From Phoronis australis (Eukaryota; Phoronida; Phoronidae), in the NCBI GenBank assembly GCA_002633005.1, contig NMRA01000034.1, forward strand, positions 643,766-707,765: a DNA stretch of 64,000 nucleotides, in the 5' to 3' direction. The number at the start of each line of letters is the position of its first letter. Position 1 is the first letter of the stretch. Of the stretch, positions 50,160 through 63,800 are shown one piece after another. Both the position numbers and the translations under genes were made by a program. The notes below the pieces were generated by a model. The model searched no databases, was not told the origin of the DNA, and saw only the letters and a program-made list of their open reading frames with translations.

Positions 50160-53100
50160 TCATTGTCTAAGAAATCTCCTCGTTTTCATTAGTTGCTCAA
50201 ATTCCGGGCTCATTGTCAACTTTGAATCTGGTATCACGAAACGTTCAGAAAACTTTGGATTTGTTTTGCAAACACAACTTTTATCTGGATGATAGTAATA
50301 GTTGCGAGGTGTATCTTCTTGCGCTTTAGAATTAGTGTTATAGAACAAATGGCTTTCAAACACTTTTAGCACCGCCTCATCACAGTCGTTAAATGGAATT
50401 TTACAGCCTTGGCATCTCTTCATGTTCCCGTTTCTCTTGGTCAAAACATATTTGCGTTTCTCAGATGGCGCTACTGGCGTGTTGCTCGCAGCACATGATG
50501 TGGCGCGAGCTCCTGATGTCGGTCGGTTCCATTCACGCTTGTGGCTTCCTGAAGAGTTCTTCTCGCTGGAGGTGCTCTGCCGATAGGCATTTTTCTGACT
50601 GTCAAACGCAACAGCGTTCTCCATCAAATGCCGACGGCTGCTCTGGAGCACGCCGCCCGCATTGTTGTTTCTCTTTACCTCTTTCTTTTCTAAAAATGAA
50701 AATAACGAATAACACTGGACAATACAATATAATTAACAGGCAAAATTAACGTTTGGTAGCAAATGTTCCAAGAATTTTCAAAATGTTGTCAACTGTGCAT
50801 TAACAATACCTATATTGGAATGTGTTTGTGACAGGTTTTCTTGACATACATTTAGCTTAGGTATTTCCTGTATGTGTTCAATTTAAAGTTATTAATTGCT
50901 ACCTCTTGACATGTATTTACAAATCATCCCAGCTCTAAGCTAATCTTCCCCATTGGTGAGTTTTATATTTGGAGCACATTCTGATTGGTCGAATAGGTTC
51001 ACTTGCATGCTGTATGTTAGATCTTTATACTATCACATCAGAAGCTTTTAATACATCATACCGAGCACAAGTATTTTTCTCTATGAACAACCTCGGGTTT
51101 TATCTTTGTACAATATAAACCCACAACCTAACGCTAACATTAACAACTATGGACTTTTTGATAGTTAGTACAACACTTTATCAAGAACAAAACGGGAATT
51201 GACTTACTTTTACCGCCACTTTGGTATTCTTTGAATGATTCCTGTGAAAAACATGAAATGTCCTAAATAACAAAACAAAGTTCAGTTTTCGGTCATAACA
51301 GTATTTGCTCAGGTAGGTCTAGACGTCAGGTTATTGGTCGTTATTACGACGCAAGTGTCCCAATAGCATTATTTCCACAGATGCAACTCATTTTTATGAG
51401 GACTGTAAATTTTGAACAACGATTTTGGCCGCTTTTCTTCATGCGATTGACCTTTTAACGTCAAATATGCAAAGGATTGTGGGATAGCGGACACCCCGAA
51501 CAGCACGCCATCAGACAAAAATATTCAATTATCTGCAGAGATCATTTCATTTAAGTCATATTTCAAGCACATTTCAGAAGCTCACATCGACATGGATCTA
51601 TTCAAAATCATTTGCCAGCTTACTGAGCAGACGATACTTTCTGGTTTCTGGATAAGGGACGCGCGTCGATTTTTGCTATCAGTAAAAAGTTCAATAGATG
51701 TTCGTTTTATGAACGAGGTATTTTATACCATACCTTAAAGTTTGAATATTTTCTTTGGTGAAAGATGTTCCAGAGGTATTGCAGTAACTTAGCAAATCAC
51801 AAAAATAATTGGTTGCTTTATTATTCTTCACAACATGAAGACAAAATGGCATTCAGTTGTTCAAACTCTTAGAGGAATTTTTATATGAGAGTTGCTTTCA
51901 GAAAAGCGCAAATTTTGCGAGATATCGCTGTGTCTCAAAAGCGAAGTACGAGATATCACCATCGCTCGTGTGAACCCAATGCTGAAAGCGCCCCTAGACG
52001 TATTTTACGCTCAAGTTTCCAGTGCTAACCTGAGTGAGATGCACGGCTCCAAGCCTGCCGAGTACTCCGCCATCGTCCTCGCAACTGTAGTCCATATGGA
52101 TTGATTCCGCTGTAAAAAAGGCATAGGCGCTCCGTGTGTGTCTTTGGATGGTTGTTATAGTTTTAGTTTACAAGCTTGACATTCTCAACAGACGGGCACA
52201 CGCTGACACATTGAGATAACTATTGTAAATACATGTGTACAGAAATGCTTTCACATTATTCGTCACAAGGCAAGAGTTGTGAAATATTTTTGAAATTACT
52301 TTAATGCTCAAAAACTTCAAGAACCAAAATTAACAAGAATTTAAAAGCTACTGAAATGGAAGCCTCTTCATATTACCCTAAAAGGAAAACAAAATGATAC
52401 CATCGTCCTGGCTTGACGACTGCCGTTCATCGGAGGTGAGATCGGCGATGTAATCCCTCCCGGCAATTTCTTCTGCCAATGGCCTGTGTTTACATTTTAT
52501 TAGAACGGACATAAACTTAGCGAACCAGTTGATATTATAGCGATGGATGAGAGTTAGCAGCAGTCGAACGGCGTTCATGTTACCGCTGTTGGTTTTCTCG
52601 CACTCTATCTCCTCTCTGAAAGAAGAACAACGTTTTAAAAAGTTCAAAACACGTTCAAATTGGCACTTGATGTTGGATTTGCTTGGGATGTGATTTTGTA
52701 ACGGTCCAAAAGAATTGGTGACCATGACCATAAGTTTATGAAGAAATTTTATGCTTCGACGCACGAAATGCCGAAAACTTACCGGCAACTGAGAATGGCT
52801 GGAGAATTAGAAAAGTCAACAAGATATGATGCAGAGAGATGAAAAATGGCACTTTTCTGATAATGTTGTGTCTTTCTATTAAATAATAACCACACTTTTG
52901 GAAGTGGCCTATCTTTTTCTGTCAGCATCTTCAACAAGTTGAAGTTTGACGTACCCGAAGAAGTTCAAGATGATTGAGGAATGATTGTTATTATATGTTT
53001 TTACTACACTTTTTGCTTTGTTTAGTCACCCGTTTAGAACGCGGAACGATCTAAAAATATCACTGAACTATCACTATTTCTTTAAAATGCAACCCTGTGC

Positions 53101-56100
53101 GTATTTACGCACTTTAAAGTGTCAATGTTTGAGTTTATTAAAGGAGAATGCCACCCGATTTAATTAGTCTTTTTTGCCGTCTTAATCGGTCTATATCCAC
53201 ATCGCCTCGCATACGGTCGACTTTACCTTGCCAAGAGGTGTCGCGTTAACAGATGAGGAAGGTGAGAAACGACGCTAGCGACGTCAGTGGTTCATATGCA
53301 GAGTGAATGCCGCTATGTTGCCGTGCATCGTTCCCGCTTGTCCGAACTAAGCAGCTGTGAGGAAAGCGTGTATATCTTTCTTTTTACTTCCTCGAGAGTC
53401 CGAAATGCTTAGGAAGTGGCTCATGGTAGTGAAGAATGAAACGTACGCTGTAAATAGCAAGTATGAGGCCGTGAAACATCTCCGTGTCTGTGGCCTGCAG
53501 ACTTCGAAAGTGCCTGATGAATGCCGGCTCACCAAATAACTCCATAAGTTCCGTTGTCTGAGCTTGTTCACGGCGCTTCTCTAGTATTTCTTCATCACTG
53601 TATTCCTGTTCGAGTTGATAGCTTGTAAAACTTAACGACCTACCTGCGAAGTCGGGACTGATGAGCTCTAGCTCGTCCTAAGTCGGGATTGCGAGTTGGT
53701 ATGTTGGCGTATATTACTGAGCGTTCTGTTTCAAAATGAATTATTCTCACCCTAACCAATACTTATATCAAACTGAAACAAAGACTTTCTCATTAGATAT
53801 GCAGTTTGTAATGCCTTTGGAGTGTTCGTGAGTGCAAATGATTTGAGAAGCCAGCAATGAATAAATCACTGCGTTACCGGCTTTAGGTGCAATAAAACTA
53901 ATTGATGGGACACCTAGGCCGTGTGAGCTCATGCTAATTTAGTGTTTGCTGGCAGAAACTGTTGTGAAACAACTCGATTTCCATCCCACGGCCAGGTGTT
54001 AGGGGAATCTTTATTTACATTTACATTACTCAAATAATGATTGACAATGTACAACTTTAATTCTGCCCTGACGGTGCTGTGGCAGAAGCGGAACTGAAAT
54101 CGCGGCCCCCGACGAGTAAGTAGATTTGCAGTTTCGTGGCTAATTCACCAACATAATCACGTGCACATTACTTTGGCTCACAAGTATAATTCTTTCTTGA
54201 TTGGAAGTTTAGTTTCCACTGAACTTTGGCTGGTTTATGTTCGTGATGTCTGATCAGTTTCCGAGCAACTGGCCGGGATAACGAGTCAGTCCGGCCGCCC
54301 GCGACGGGCCTGATGGGGCTCCGAGCCACTGGCCAGGATAACAAGCGTTTTGTGTTTAGAACTCAAAAAATCACAAGTCTAAACAACACAGATCTAGGTT
54401 CTCCTGTCTGTATCTCACGGAAAATACTTCGAAATTATCTCCGATCAGACCCCAAACTCCTGCTACGGACCTTATTGGCCTGCCGAACTTTGTAGGCTAC
54501 GGTGTGTCCAAATACCAATAAATCCGTAAGAGCGAAATAAAACAACACGTTTTTATAAGAACTCGGTGTACTTTTAAGGGTTTTACATCGAAGTTTGATG
54601 ATTTATCGGTGTTAAACGATGACATCAAGAGATAAGCTGACACCAGTAACCCGTGTTGTGAACTGCTGAACAGACTGCGTGTGAAACCGATGACGTCATT
54701 GGACAATTTCAACACCTCCGTCTGCCGTCAGGTGTCAGGTAACGCAACCGTACGTGTCGTTATGGAGTAGAACTACTCGATCTAAATTGATACAAATTAG
54801 GTTGTTTTTTGGGTGGAATGCTCCTTTAAGAGTTTGCCAAGCACGGGTTAACAGCAACATGAGTTTTGGTGCGAGAAGTGAGCCTTAACGGAGATTTAGC
54901 GTATCTTTAATTCACGGATGATTTTCGAATAACCCATTATTATCACTATGCTGAAATTAAACGCTTTAGAAATATTCAGTAAGCGCATTTAGCGTGCAGT
55001 CTAAGGGACAAAGGTTTCTACTCCCAAGTTGAAAAACGGACGTCAGCGCGAACATGACACGGGACTGGTGGCGGCACTATTGAATTACAAGCCTGTCAGT
55101 TGTTAACGCGTGCAGGTCTAGATTAATGCGCTAACCTGTGTAAACACGATGACAGGCTTGGACTTCCACACGACGACGAGGCGAGTCTTGGCGCTGATAG
55201 TTGGGCGGTTTAGGAGGAAATCATTGCTGTCCCATGGAAACAATGTTAATACAGTATAGACGAAGATGGTCGTCATTTGCTGCGGTAGTTTTTTGTAGGG
55301 GCAATACCAGAAATTCGAAAATCAAACATAAAATTAGTTTCATTTTGAAAAAAAGGATGTGCAGACGCAAGATAATGGCGAGATGAGGTGCTTAGCTTGA
55401 TACGTTAGATCTGACAATGCTCTCCGAACAAGAGCATTGTCAGATCTAACGTATCAAGTTCCGAATAGTCGCTTGCAGTCAGCGGCATCACTTTGATGTA
55501 CAGGTAAATTTTACACACCTACCTGCTGCGTGCATTGAGAAGTTCTTCGGCCATACAAAGACTCATAAACTCGACGTCAAGATTGACTTCTTTCTCGATT
55601 TCTGGTGCTTTCAGGTCTATTAAGGCCATTAATTCTGTATACCGCCAGTAATCTTTGTGTGTGAGAGTATTCCCCTTTAGCAAGTGAACGAGCATAGTGT
55701 ATTCTAAAGAGATATATCATATACCGGTGAACCACAAAGCAACAAATTATAACCATCCTTTACAAGCAAGCAAAATTTACTTAGTTGGTTGTTTTAGCAA
55801 GGACAAGAATTGGTTTTGTCTAGATGACTGAAGTTACTGACAATGATACAACGAAAAAAGACCACGCGATTGAAATTTCAAGGGCCATTTCCTTACTTAC
55901 ATTTTGAGCATGAAATTCATAGCCAGTACAGAATACTGGTTTCAATTTTCTTGCTGCAATTGAAGTTAGGAAGCGTTGGCCAATCCTGATTTGTTTTCCA
56001 TCCTATTCTTACCTCCCTATTCTGAATGGCTACATTGAGAATGGAACCATTTTCTATCATAGCGTGAGAGATTTAAGTGGGTGCTATGAATAGGCATTGA

Positions 56101-59100
56101 GGACCAGGGGCTTGTTCCAAGAAACTGACTTAAGTTCAAGACTTAAGTCTAAGATTTGTCTTAACTTCCGAACTTTGAAACTTCCACATTTGAAAAGTTG
56201 GTCAAAATTGAGACAAAACTTAGGTCATACACTTAAGTCAATCTTAAAATATTTTTCTTGATTTGGTTTTGAGACAAATTCAACTTTCATTTTAAAATTT
56301 ACTAAAATTTAAGATTTGTCTTAGCTAAGTCAGTTTTGTTGGAACGGGCCCCAGAGCACTTAATTTTTGTAATAAAGGATGTTCTGTTTACCTCGACAAC
56401 CCTAAAAGGTTTTGAGCAAGTTTGAACACTCTTTACAAAGTCTGCTCAATCGGCGAGAGTGACTAACGTGTTGTGCAAGTTAATCAATCACAAGTTTGGG
56501 GGAAACACCTTTCACGAACCGCTTTGCGATACAGTGAGGATTTATTTTAGACGAATATTTTTTTTCTCAGAAGGTGTACTAAAAAACCAGTTTTGAGTGA
56601 AACCACTACACATGGTCGTGGAACACATGCTTAGTTTGTGTGATTGAGAAACCTGGTTTATAATTAATTGGTATTTTAGGCAGTGAGTATGAATTTTGTG
56701 GAGGACAAAAAGATAACTTATCGTGCTTGTAACCATGCGCATGTAAGTTGCGGAACTGGGTAAAACTGGAGAGCAAATTTCTGAAATATGTGAGTAAAAC
56801 ATAATTTATCGTAACCAAAATGGTAGACGGGTGGGTGAATGCAATTAACACTAACTACCAAATGGCACTTATTATTTCAGAATAGACAAAAATGTACGTG
56901 TGCACCCAGCTTAACACGTTCACAAATGCAAAAGACAGTTAGTTGCCCATATGCCTTACTTAAAAGCCATTATACTACGTGCACTCCAAATAGGGTCGTC
57001 CCGGATTACACAGCAATAAATCTGTCCTATGTTCTGGAGGCAAAAAAGCGAGTTGTTTTCATTGTCCTAGTTTCATGTCTTCGATTGATCTGGGAAGGCG
57101 ACGAACTTAACGTCACGCATCCACGGATACTCGATTTGTCATGCTTATCCAAGCTTCTCCCGTCTTGGAACAACGTTTGCAGAATACGACAACAACAAAG
57201 AACTGCAATGGCGCGAAATACAAAAGTGACTGGCGGATGTACCGCAAGATTCGAGTGTCGCTTTGTAAATCGGGACGGCCCTATCTTGCTTGGTACTGTT
57301 TAATTAGTGTATCACCATTCTGGCAGAACTACGATTGGTCGTTTTGCCACACTTAATTGGTATTCATACACAAATTGCCGAATATCCCATCGCCGTGAAC
57401 TTTTTTACGCTGTTCAGCGATAAGCTGTCGGGATCTGTTTTATCCACGTGAACACAGAAAGTAGCTGCTGCCAATAGGTTGCAAAACATACTTACTTTGT
57501 TCTTCCAGGGATTCGATGAAAGCCTTAAACCATCCGGGGTGTTGGCGCCCTGATTTCAATTCCCCCAATAATGCGCTGCACGCTTTAGTTTTAGTTACCC
57601 GTCCTTCATTAATCATATCCTTTACGCCTAAACAAAAGAGGTCGTGAAATTATGACTAAAGCATAGTAAGTCGGAACACTTTGGATCGCAAGAAGGGCAA
57701 AGTTAACATGCAAATGCGAAGAAGTTTCACCTACTTATTAATAGTATTTTTATCAATTGTCTACACTCTGTTTTTATATTTACAGACGCATTGCTCAAAG
57801 CGAAAACAGGTAGAACACAGTTTGGCTTAAATTTTGCATATCCAACTTTCGTGGTTGCGATGCCATTGACGCAAAATGCAATTTCACCTGAGCCAATGAA
57901 TCTCATGTCACCAGCTAATGGGGTTTCACATCATTTCAGTTCTCATCAGAAAAGAAACGAGTGACGTGACAGTAGCGCTCCCATGTGAGCTGCGTCCTGA
58001 AAAGCAGGGCTGCGTTCCACAGATCCATGACATTAGCGATGTGCGAAAAATCTTCGCTTACGGAACGAGTACTTCATATTCTATCCCATAATTTAACAAC
58101 CCAGACTCTAGCACCAATCATTTCAGCGGCCGATTTTTCGAAAAATGCTAGCGAGGTCTCAAGCATACTTGCGAACTAAAGCACCAGCGTGATTTTGCGT
58201 GGTCTTGCGTTTTCGCTAGTTTCTTGCGCCTACACAACGCACCCTTGGTATTCAAAGAAGGCAATTTGCGGTACGGGAAGTGTACGCTCGTAAATGAGCT
58301 GTTAGCAGCTGATTACTGGATAGATAGAAACAAGAGTTTTCACCAAAACAGCGCAATGCAGTAGTAAAAGCTATAGCTTTCACGGATTGCAATTAAATGT
58401 CAACTTCTACCGATTTTACAACTTTCATAGAATCTGGAACTTGCTAATTTTAGTGAAATTCTTCCAGAAATTTGTAAGCTTTAATTTCGTCAAGGGAAAA
58501 TGGTTGCGCTGCTTGTTAAAAGGACATAATCACTGTTTTTGTGTCCAAAAATCATTTTGGGGATGGGATAGAATTGGCTTTATCAGAGACATGAAACGAT
58601 ATAATTCGTTGAGTTTTTATGATTTTATTACAAATCGCCAATTCTACCGTTGTCTGTCTGACATTCGCTGAACTCAAGAGGGGTGATTTTGTCAATTAAG
58701 TACACTTAAAATACCGTCACTTATCGAGCGGGTCTCACTTTCGACACCAGAGCGTTATACTGCGACAGCAGGGTGCGGAGGTTCGATTCCTCGCTGATAA
58801 TGTCCCTCGAAATGACCTTCCGCCGGTTGAACGAGAGCTACATACCAAATTGATGCTAGTGCGTCACATAGTGCGATTCACAGTTCACATGCTTGCTAAA
58901 ACGTTTTAGCTATCGCTTTAGTCAGAACTGCTAGCATTTTTGTCCCTTATGTGATCCTAGTATTTGCTATTTGTTAATGATTCAGTTGTATTCTTTAAAA
59001 CAGCGATAGGTGTCCAACGACTTATTGAAGGAAGTGAGGTGAAATGTAAAACTGGAAACGATGTTTCTTATCAGCTGAATGAACGTTTTGTGTTCCGAAA

Positions 59101-60876
59101 GTACATCAAGCGGTTTCGAAAGTTGTGGTCCAGTGCAAGTTGAGTTCAGAAAGCTGTTTGCGTTCCGTAGCCGTTATAATCTAGCGAAAAAGTAAGTCCC
59201 CTCGAGATATCACCATGCATTGCCTCTCTGGTTCCGGTGCCGACTGAGCTACCAACGTGCAGGCTACTGACCACCTAGCGACACGCAGGGAACCAGCGAG
59301 CATGCATTGCAAGCAAAGCACGAGACCACACTAGTTTTACTCGCGAGATTCTCGCATTGAATAGGCTTAAATTAGAATAAGTTTGTTTCTAACTACTGAT
59401 CGTAAAAGTATGTGCGCCATTCGAAACGTTTCATTTCCAACCAAAAGATTTCTTTCAATTGTGAAATCGAAATATTGTGCAACAAGAATGAGCGCACAGA
59501 AAAAGTGTGAAACATTAATTTCACAACAAACCGACCAGACTCAACTCGAAGGTATGAAGACCTGGCGAGAGAGAACAACATTATTATAAGACTATCATAT
59601 TTCCACAGAAGCATGCCTTCTTGACTGTCAGTTAGAAAACCCAAGGAACTGATTACTGAAATTTTCACAATTTAGGTCGATATTGTTAATACCCGTAAAT
59701 CATTTTCCAACACTCTCGGTTAGAAATCTTAAGCTTGGCGAATAAAACGGCTAAAATTCGAACTAAAGCGAGTTTTCGTATCTTGTATATCGAAACGAAC
59801 CACAAGTTTTAATTCGGGTACATGAAATCACCAAACTCCATGAAAAGTGGGAAAATCAAAACTATAATCATTCAGGAATCTTGAATTAGTTCAAATCCTA
59901 ACCAATCAAAAATGGTAAAAAATCAGCAATTATGAGAAAAACATTTTGTTGACTTATGCAGGCAATTAAATGCTTATGAAATATCCATTTACATTGTACA
60001 CTTAATTATCTGTGTATTGTGGGGGAAGCAGTTTTAATCATGTAAACTAAAACGTGCGTAAATTATAACTACATGCCGTTATCATCATCACGCTAGTAAC
60101 GGTAGCATCATTGTCATTGCCGTGGGGCCAAAGGTAGGATAATATCAGAGGCCCCAATGCTCCGTGCTCTCACTGGCAAATATTGACAAAAGGATAAAAA
60201 ATTGTCTGGAGTATGTTTATCATCCATTACTTAAACGGTTTTTTGTGACACCCCAATCTTAAGATTAATCTTAACCCGAGATTGTCGTGGGAAATATTGT
60301 AAGTTTTTACATATACTACTGTAAATATGATAGTTGGTTTAAACTTATTCTACAACTAGTATCTAAATAAAGCAGGAATATCAGAATTTATTCACATCAG
60401 TCATGTTCGGTCAAGATTGTCACAACTAAGTGGGGTAAGTTGCGCTCTAGTTAGTCTCCAGACACCACTCAAACCTAGCGACAACTCGTTCCAGGGGTGG
60501 ACAGCACTATATAAGTAACATGGCTTACTAAAAGTACACCATAACTTAGCACTACACCTGAGGCCTCCTGCGGATTACATTTAAATTAAGCGTTTCCCAC
60601 GTTTTATAAGCGTGCTGGCCTATACAGAAAACGTAACATTGATCAATACACATTGGCAATCTATATTTCGTCTAGTCATCAGCCTGGCACAGGAAAGGAC
60701 TTACCGCCTGATATAACTACACCTCGAGAAATTAGATTACTTAAAATGTCCTTTGCCTTCAGAAATGTTTCTATAACATCTTGGTATGCTTCGATGACCT
60801 CAACGTATTTCAACTGTTGGGCGTCCATGCCACGTTCTTTCCTATCAGGGGGTACTGTCGTTTGCTGACGTTTCAT
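50160..60876 (-). CDS. Tandem RLR-type CARD protein without helicase, C-terminal Cys/His module
   Basis: Eight minus-strand exons: 60876-60705, 57627-57496, 55703-55523, 53621-53388, 52615-52401, 52109-52030, 51241-51208, 50689-50160. Every junction has AG/GT borders and phases agree throughout (1,1,2,2,1,0,1), giving 525 residues from ATG 60876 to the stop at 50160. CARD1 (about 22-115) contains the P-G-W-F-K-A-F-I-E-S-L helix around W90. CARD2 (about 215-300) contains N-W-F-A-K-F-M-S-V-L around W270 and ends L-A-E-E-I-A-G-R-D; it resembles MDA5 CARD2 most. Such CARDs normally pair with MAVS-type CARDs to signal antiviral responses. No DExD/H helicase or typical RIG-I C-terminal domain follows. 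Instead come a Ser-rich linker and C442-x2-C445...H483-x4-C488-x-C490, probably zinc-binding. Uncertain points: the acceptor of exon 4 (53630 would add three residues), the exon 4 GTAAAA and exon 5 GTATCA donors, and whether all exons join in one mRNA. Confidence 0.78.
55396..55458. repeat. Perfect 28-bp inverted repeat with 7-nt loop
   Basis: 55396-55423 is the exact reverse complement of 55431-55458; the loop is CCGAACA. It sits in the intron between exons 3 and 4 of the CARD gene, about 65 bp past the exon 3 donor, so it would be transcribed as a 63-nt near-perfect hairpin. It could instead be the relic of a fold-back duplication. Confidence 0.95.
56107..56352. mobile_element. MITE with ~27-bp inverted ends
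   Basis: Starts GGGGCTTGTTCCAAGAAACT and ends with the reverse complement of a close variant (GTTGGAACGGGCCCC); pairing covers about 27 bp with a few mismatches. The interior is rich in TTAAGTC/TAAGACAAA-type repeats. GGGGC(C/T)(C/T)GTTCCA-start MITEs are, in my experience, common in aquatic invertebrate genomes. It lies in a CARD-gene intron. Confidence 0.75.
58741..58800 (+). other. tRNA-like B box, probable SINE or tRNA relic
   Basis: GGTTCGATTCC at 58780-58790 matches the RNA polymerase III B box, and the flanking bases can form a T-arm-like stem with one bulge. I could not fit a matching A box, anticodon arm or acceptor stem, so this is not called as a tRNA gene. Confidence 0.35.
59214..59310. 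repeat. Small imperfect inverted repeat
   Basis: CATGCATTGCCTCTCTGGTTCC on the left pairs imperfectly with GGAACCAGCGAGCATGCATTG on the right. The right half shares CTAGCG(G)ACA(C/T)...GAACCAGCGAG with the inverted repeat at 46279-46330, so both may belong to one MITE family. A minus-strand GGTAGCTCAGTCGG A-box-like word lies at 59240-59253. In CARD-gene intron 1. Confidence 0.4.
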
Positions 60877-63800
60877 CACTTTAAAATTCTTCGAAAAATC
60901 GATTGTAAATGTAGGTCGCTCCGCCTTTCAATATTGTGTTTGGTCAACATGAATACAACTCTGCTGTGACCTCAAGCAAATGCCGAATATGCGTGACTAT
61001 AGATCTAATTCACTCCGACAGGAGGCGCGTTCCAAAACAAGGCTCGCCACGATAGCTCTGTTGGCTTATCGGCTTACTGGTTGTATTTCGCGTTGCTCGA
61101 ACAGCTAGAAAAAATACGGACAGTCAACTGTCTATTTTACAAACCCTCAGGATGTTGAGATTCGTTGGGTCGTTGCCATACGCGCGACGAAGGAAAATAT
61201 GTCCATATAAAATTTATAAATGTTTTCGGGAAGTTAGATCATATTTTGTCGCATCTCGGATGCCGAGCGTCATAGCAACGACCGGAGAATCTTCGGTCAG
61301 CCAGGCTGTGTTTTCATGACAACGGGTTAAAAGATGATGCATGTTTCTTTCCAATAAAAGACAGGGCCCTCAATCCCTCGATTTTGGAGCCGAATATCAT
61401 CCCTATTCCCCTCTCAAAAATATTTAAAAAATCCCCCGAAATTCCCCCCACTCTCCGGCGAAGTTCAAATCACCTGTATCCACACAGGTAACAATTTGAA
61501 AGAGCACAGGGCGGGTGTGTTATTGATGATGATCGGGAGGTAGACTTTTCCCTTCACTCGGCGAAAAAATGCCCCTCCCACGAAGGCACAAAGCACCTTT
61601 GGCCTCGGATGAACGAGGACCCTGAAGAAACATGATAATTACTATGCTTGCTCTGTGCAGTTAACTGAAATTGAGTTCAAAAACAAGGTTATGCTTTGGA
61701 CGAACGAGTTACGTGTTTTGATTTTAAAATGCAACTTGATCCAGATTGATATTTGAAACCTAACACATGAAATAGACGTACGTATATAAGAATTATTAAA
61801 ACCAAGAAAGCAGAATTGATGGTCAAATAATTACTTGTGAATGTGTGCAAGGGGATGAATGAGAACCTGGATATAATGCGAAAGCGATTTCTGAGGCTGT
61901 GCTCGTTTTTTTATTTTTTTTAATTTAAAAAATGGTCAAATAATTTTTCAATTACGAGCCTGTATTTTTATTTTAATAAAAATATATTTAATAACATCAG
62001 TTATTCTTTCAGATCATTAACAAATCACTTGTCCCTGCCTCACCAGGAGATAGGCTATATGCTTGATGTTAATACTTTTGATCAAAACATTAAACCAGAT
62101 GTGACTTATTGCACTTGACAGCAAAATGCGATGAGAGACTGTCGAATATATCTTCAACTCCTCAACGATACAAGAAGATAATATGTTTCGTGTAGAAAGC
62201 ATTTTTTTTCAACAATTTACAAGAAGAAACGTAACCTTCATTCAGCATAATACCTAATCTGTAACACTACCGTGACGATCGGCGCAGTTTGGTCATATTT
62301 ACTTTTCATGTTTCGGACATAGTTTTCCGAAAAAAACTTATACCCTTTCGTCAGACAACTCTTTGGTGCATTGACTTGTTCTCTAATGTATTTTCTACGT
62401 CTCTGTGGTTAATTATCGACACATTTTTAAGATTTAATATCCAGGTTGGACTCGAAAGATCGGCCATTTAACTCACGCAATGTAAATTTCCGCTTTGTTT
62501 AGGAGGCACTGAACAGTTCTCACAGGGATTTGCCTATCATAACACACATCAATGGACTCTTCACCCTTTCTTCACTCTGTCAACAACTGCATGCAAATAA
62601 AGAAAAGCTTTGAGTCACTACATCACAAGCCCTACAGATGAGCACAAAAACTTTGTTCTCTCTTGTATTTTTGACCCTTTCACTCCCAGTGGAAACCAAG
62701 CTGAACTAAGAAAAATAAGGTCAAAAAATGCAAAATCGGCACTTTTCACCCCAAAATCACCACTTCCCTGCCCATGCTCGACTAAAGCCAACATTAGATT
62801 CCGAAATCAAATTTCCTACCCATTCCAAAAATGTGGTCCAAAAGTACTGTCAACCAACTAGTTTTTTTTTTTTGAAAATCTGGCTTGTTTGAGGGCTACC
62901 TGAAATCGCGGCCAATTTCTCAGTTGCTACACAGCAATGCACAATTGCAAAAGGGGGCCANCGAGAAAGTGGCTTTTTTGCATTCTCAGCATGTTCACAA
63001 ATACAAAAAAAAAACACATGCACTTAGCTTACATACAATACCTAACTAAAAATGCCCCCAAGCCTGGCCTACCCCTAGATTTTGATATTTTGGAAGTGCA
63101 AACTGGCCGCGGCCGCAGTCTAACTGTTCAGTGCCACCTTATCGCAGTGAGCCTCGCTTTGGATTTTAATGTCTGCCGCGTGAGTTAGGTCTATATGCAT
63201 GTGGTCGTGGACGTCAATATGACCTCAGATGCAACAATGACCTCGTTTTCCCGGCGCAAGCCAGCGAAAATAATGCAGGATTGAAATTCATCCATTAGTG
63301 TAACAATGAATCCCAGTGGTAGCTCATAGGCCTACATGTATTTTATACATCGCCGTTAGCCTACTCAACACTTTCACTCTAACAAGAAAGACTACCAGAG
63401 CACACGCGTTGGGTTGCTCTGGAGAAAGCGGTTTAGTTGATGACCAGTGACATGTCTAGGACTAGTCGATCCTTTTGTTGTTTTGGAACGCATGGCTATT
63501 AGTGCAACCCAGCAACCCAGACATTGCAGTTTCTACTATTACATATAGCCAGGGCAGTGGTCATTTAACAGAGGACACAATGCCGATAGTCAGAAGGGAG
63601 TCAATCACTTTCAGGCAATCTGGTGATGGCAAGTCTATGTCCCAGAAATGTAGCCTATCCACCACTGAGTCTACACCGCTCATCCTGCTAACCACAAATG
63701 GCACTAAACTAAGAAATGACAGCTTCCACCTGCCTGTTGTCTTAAGAAAACTTAGAGCTCAACTGTTGTGAGAGGCTGTCTAGGAAGGGTATTCGCATTG

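Noticed and set aside
53347-53571. 74-codon minus-strand frame overlapping CARD-gene exon 4
   Set aside because: Another frame of the same strand joins in phase with the neighbouring CARD exons on both sides; this one does not and shows no CARD pattern.
56839-57303. 154-codon ATG-started open frame on the plus strand
   Set aside because: It lies in an intron of the minus-strand CARD gene, has no recognisable domain, and its composition is not convincingly protein-like. Frames of this length can arise by chance in 64 kb.
58741-58800. tRNA gene
   Set aside because: Only the B box is present; no A box, anticodon arm or acceptor stem could be fitted.
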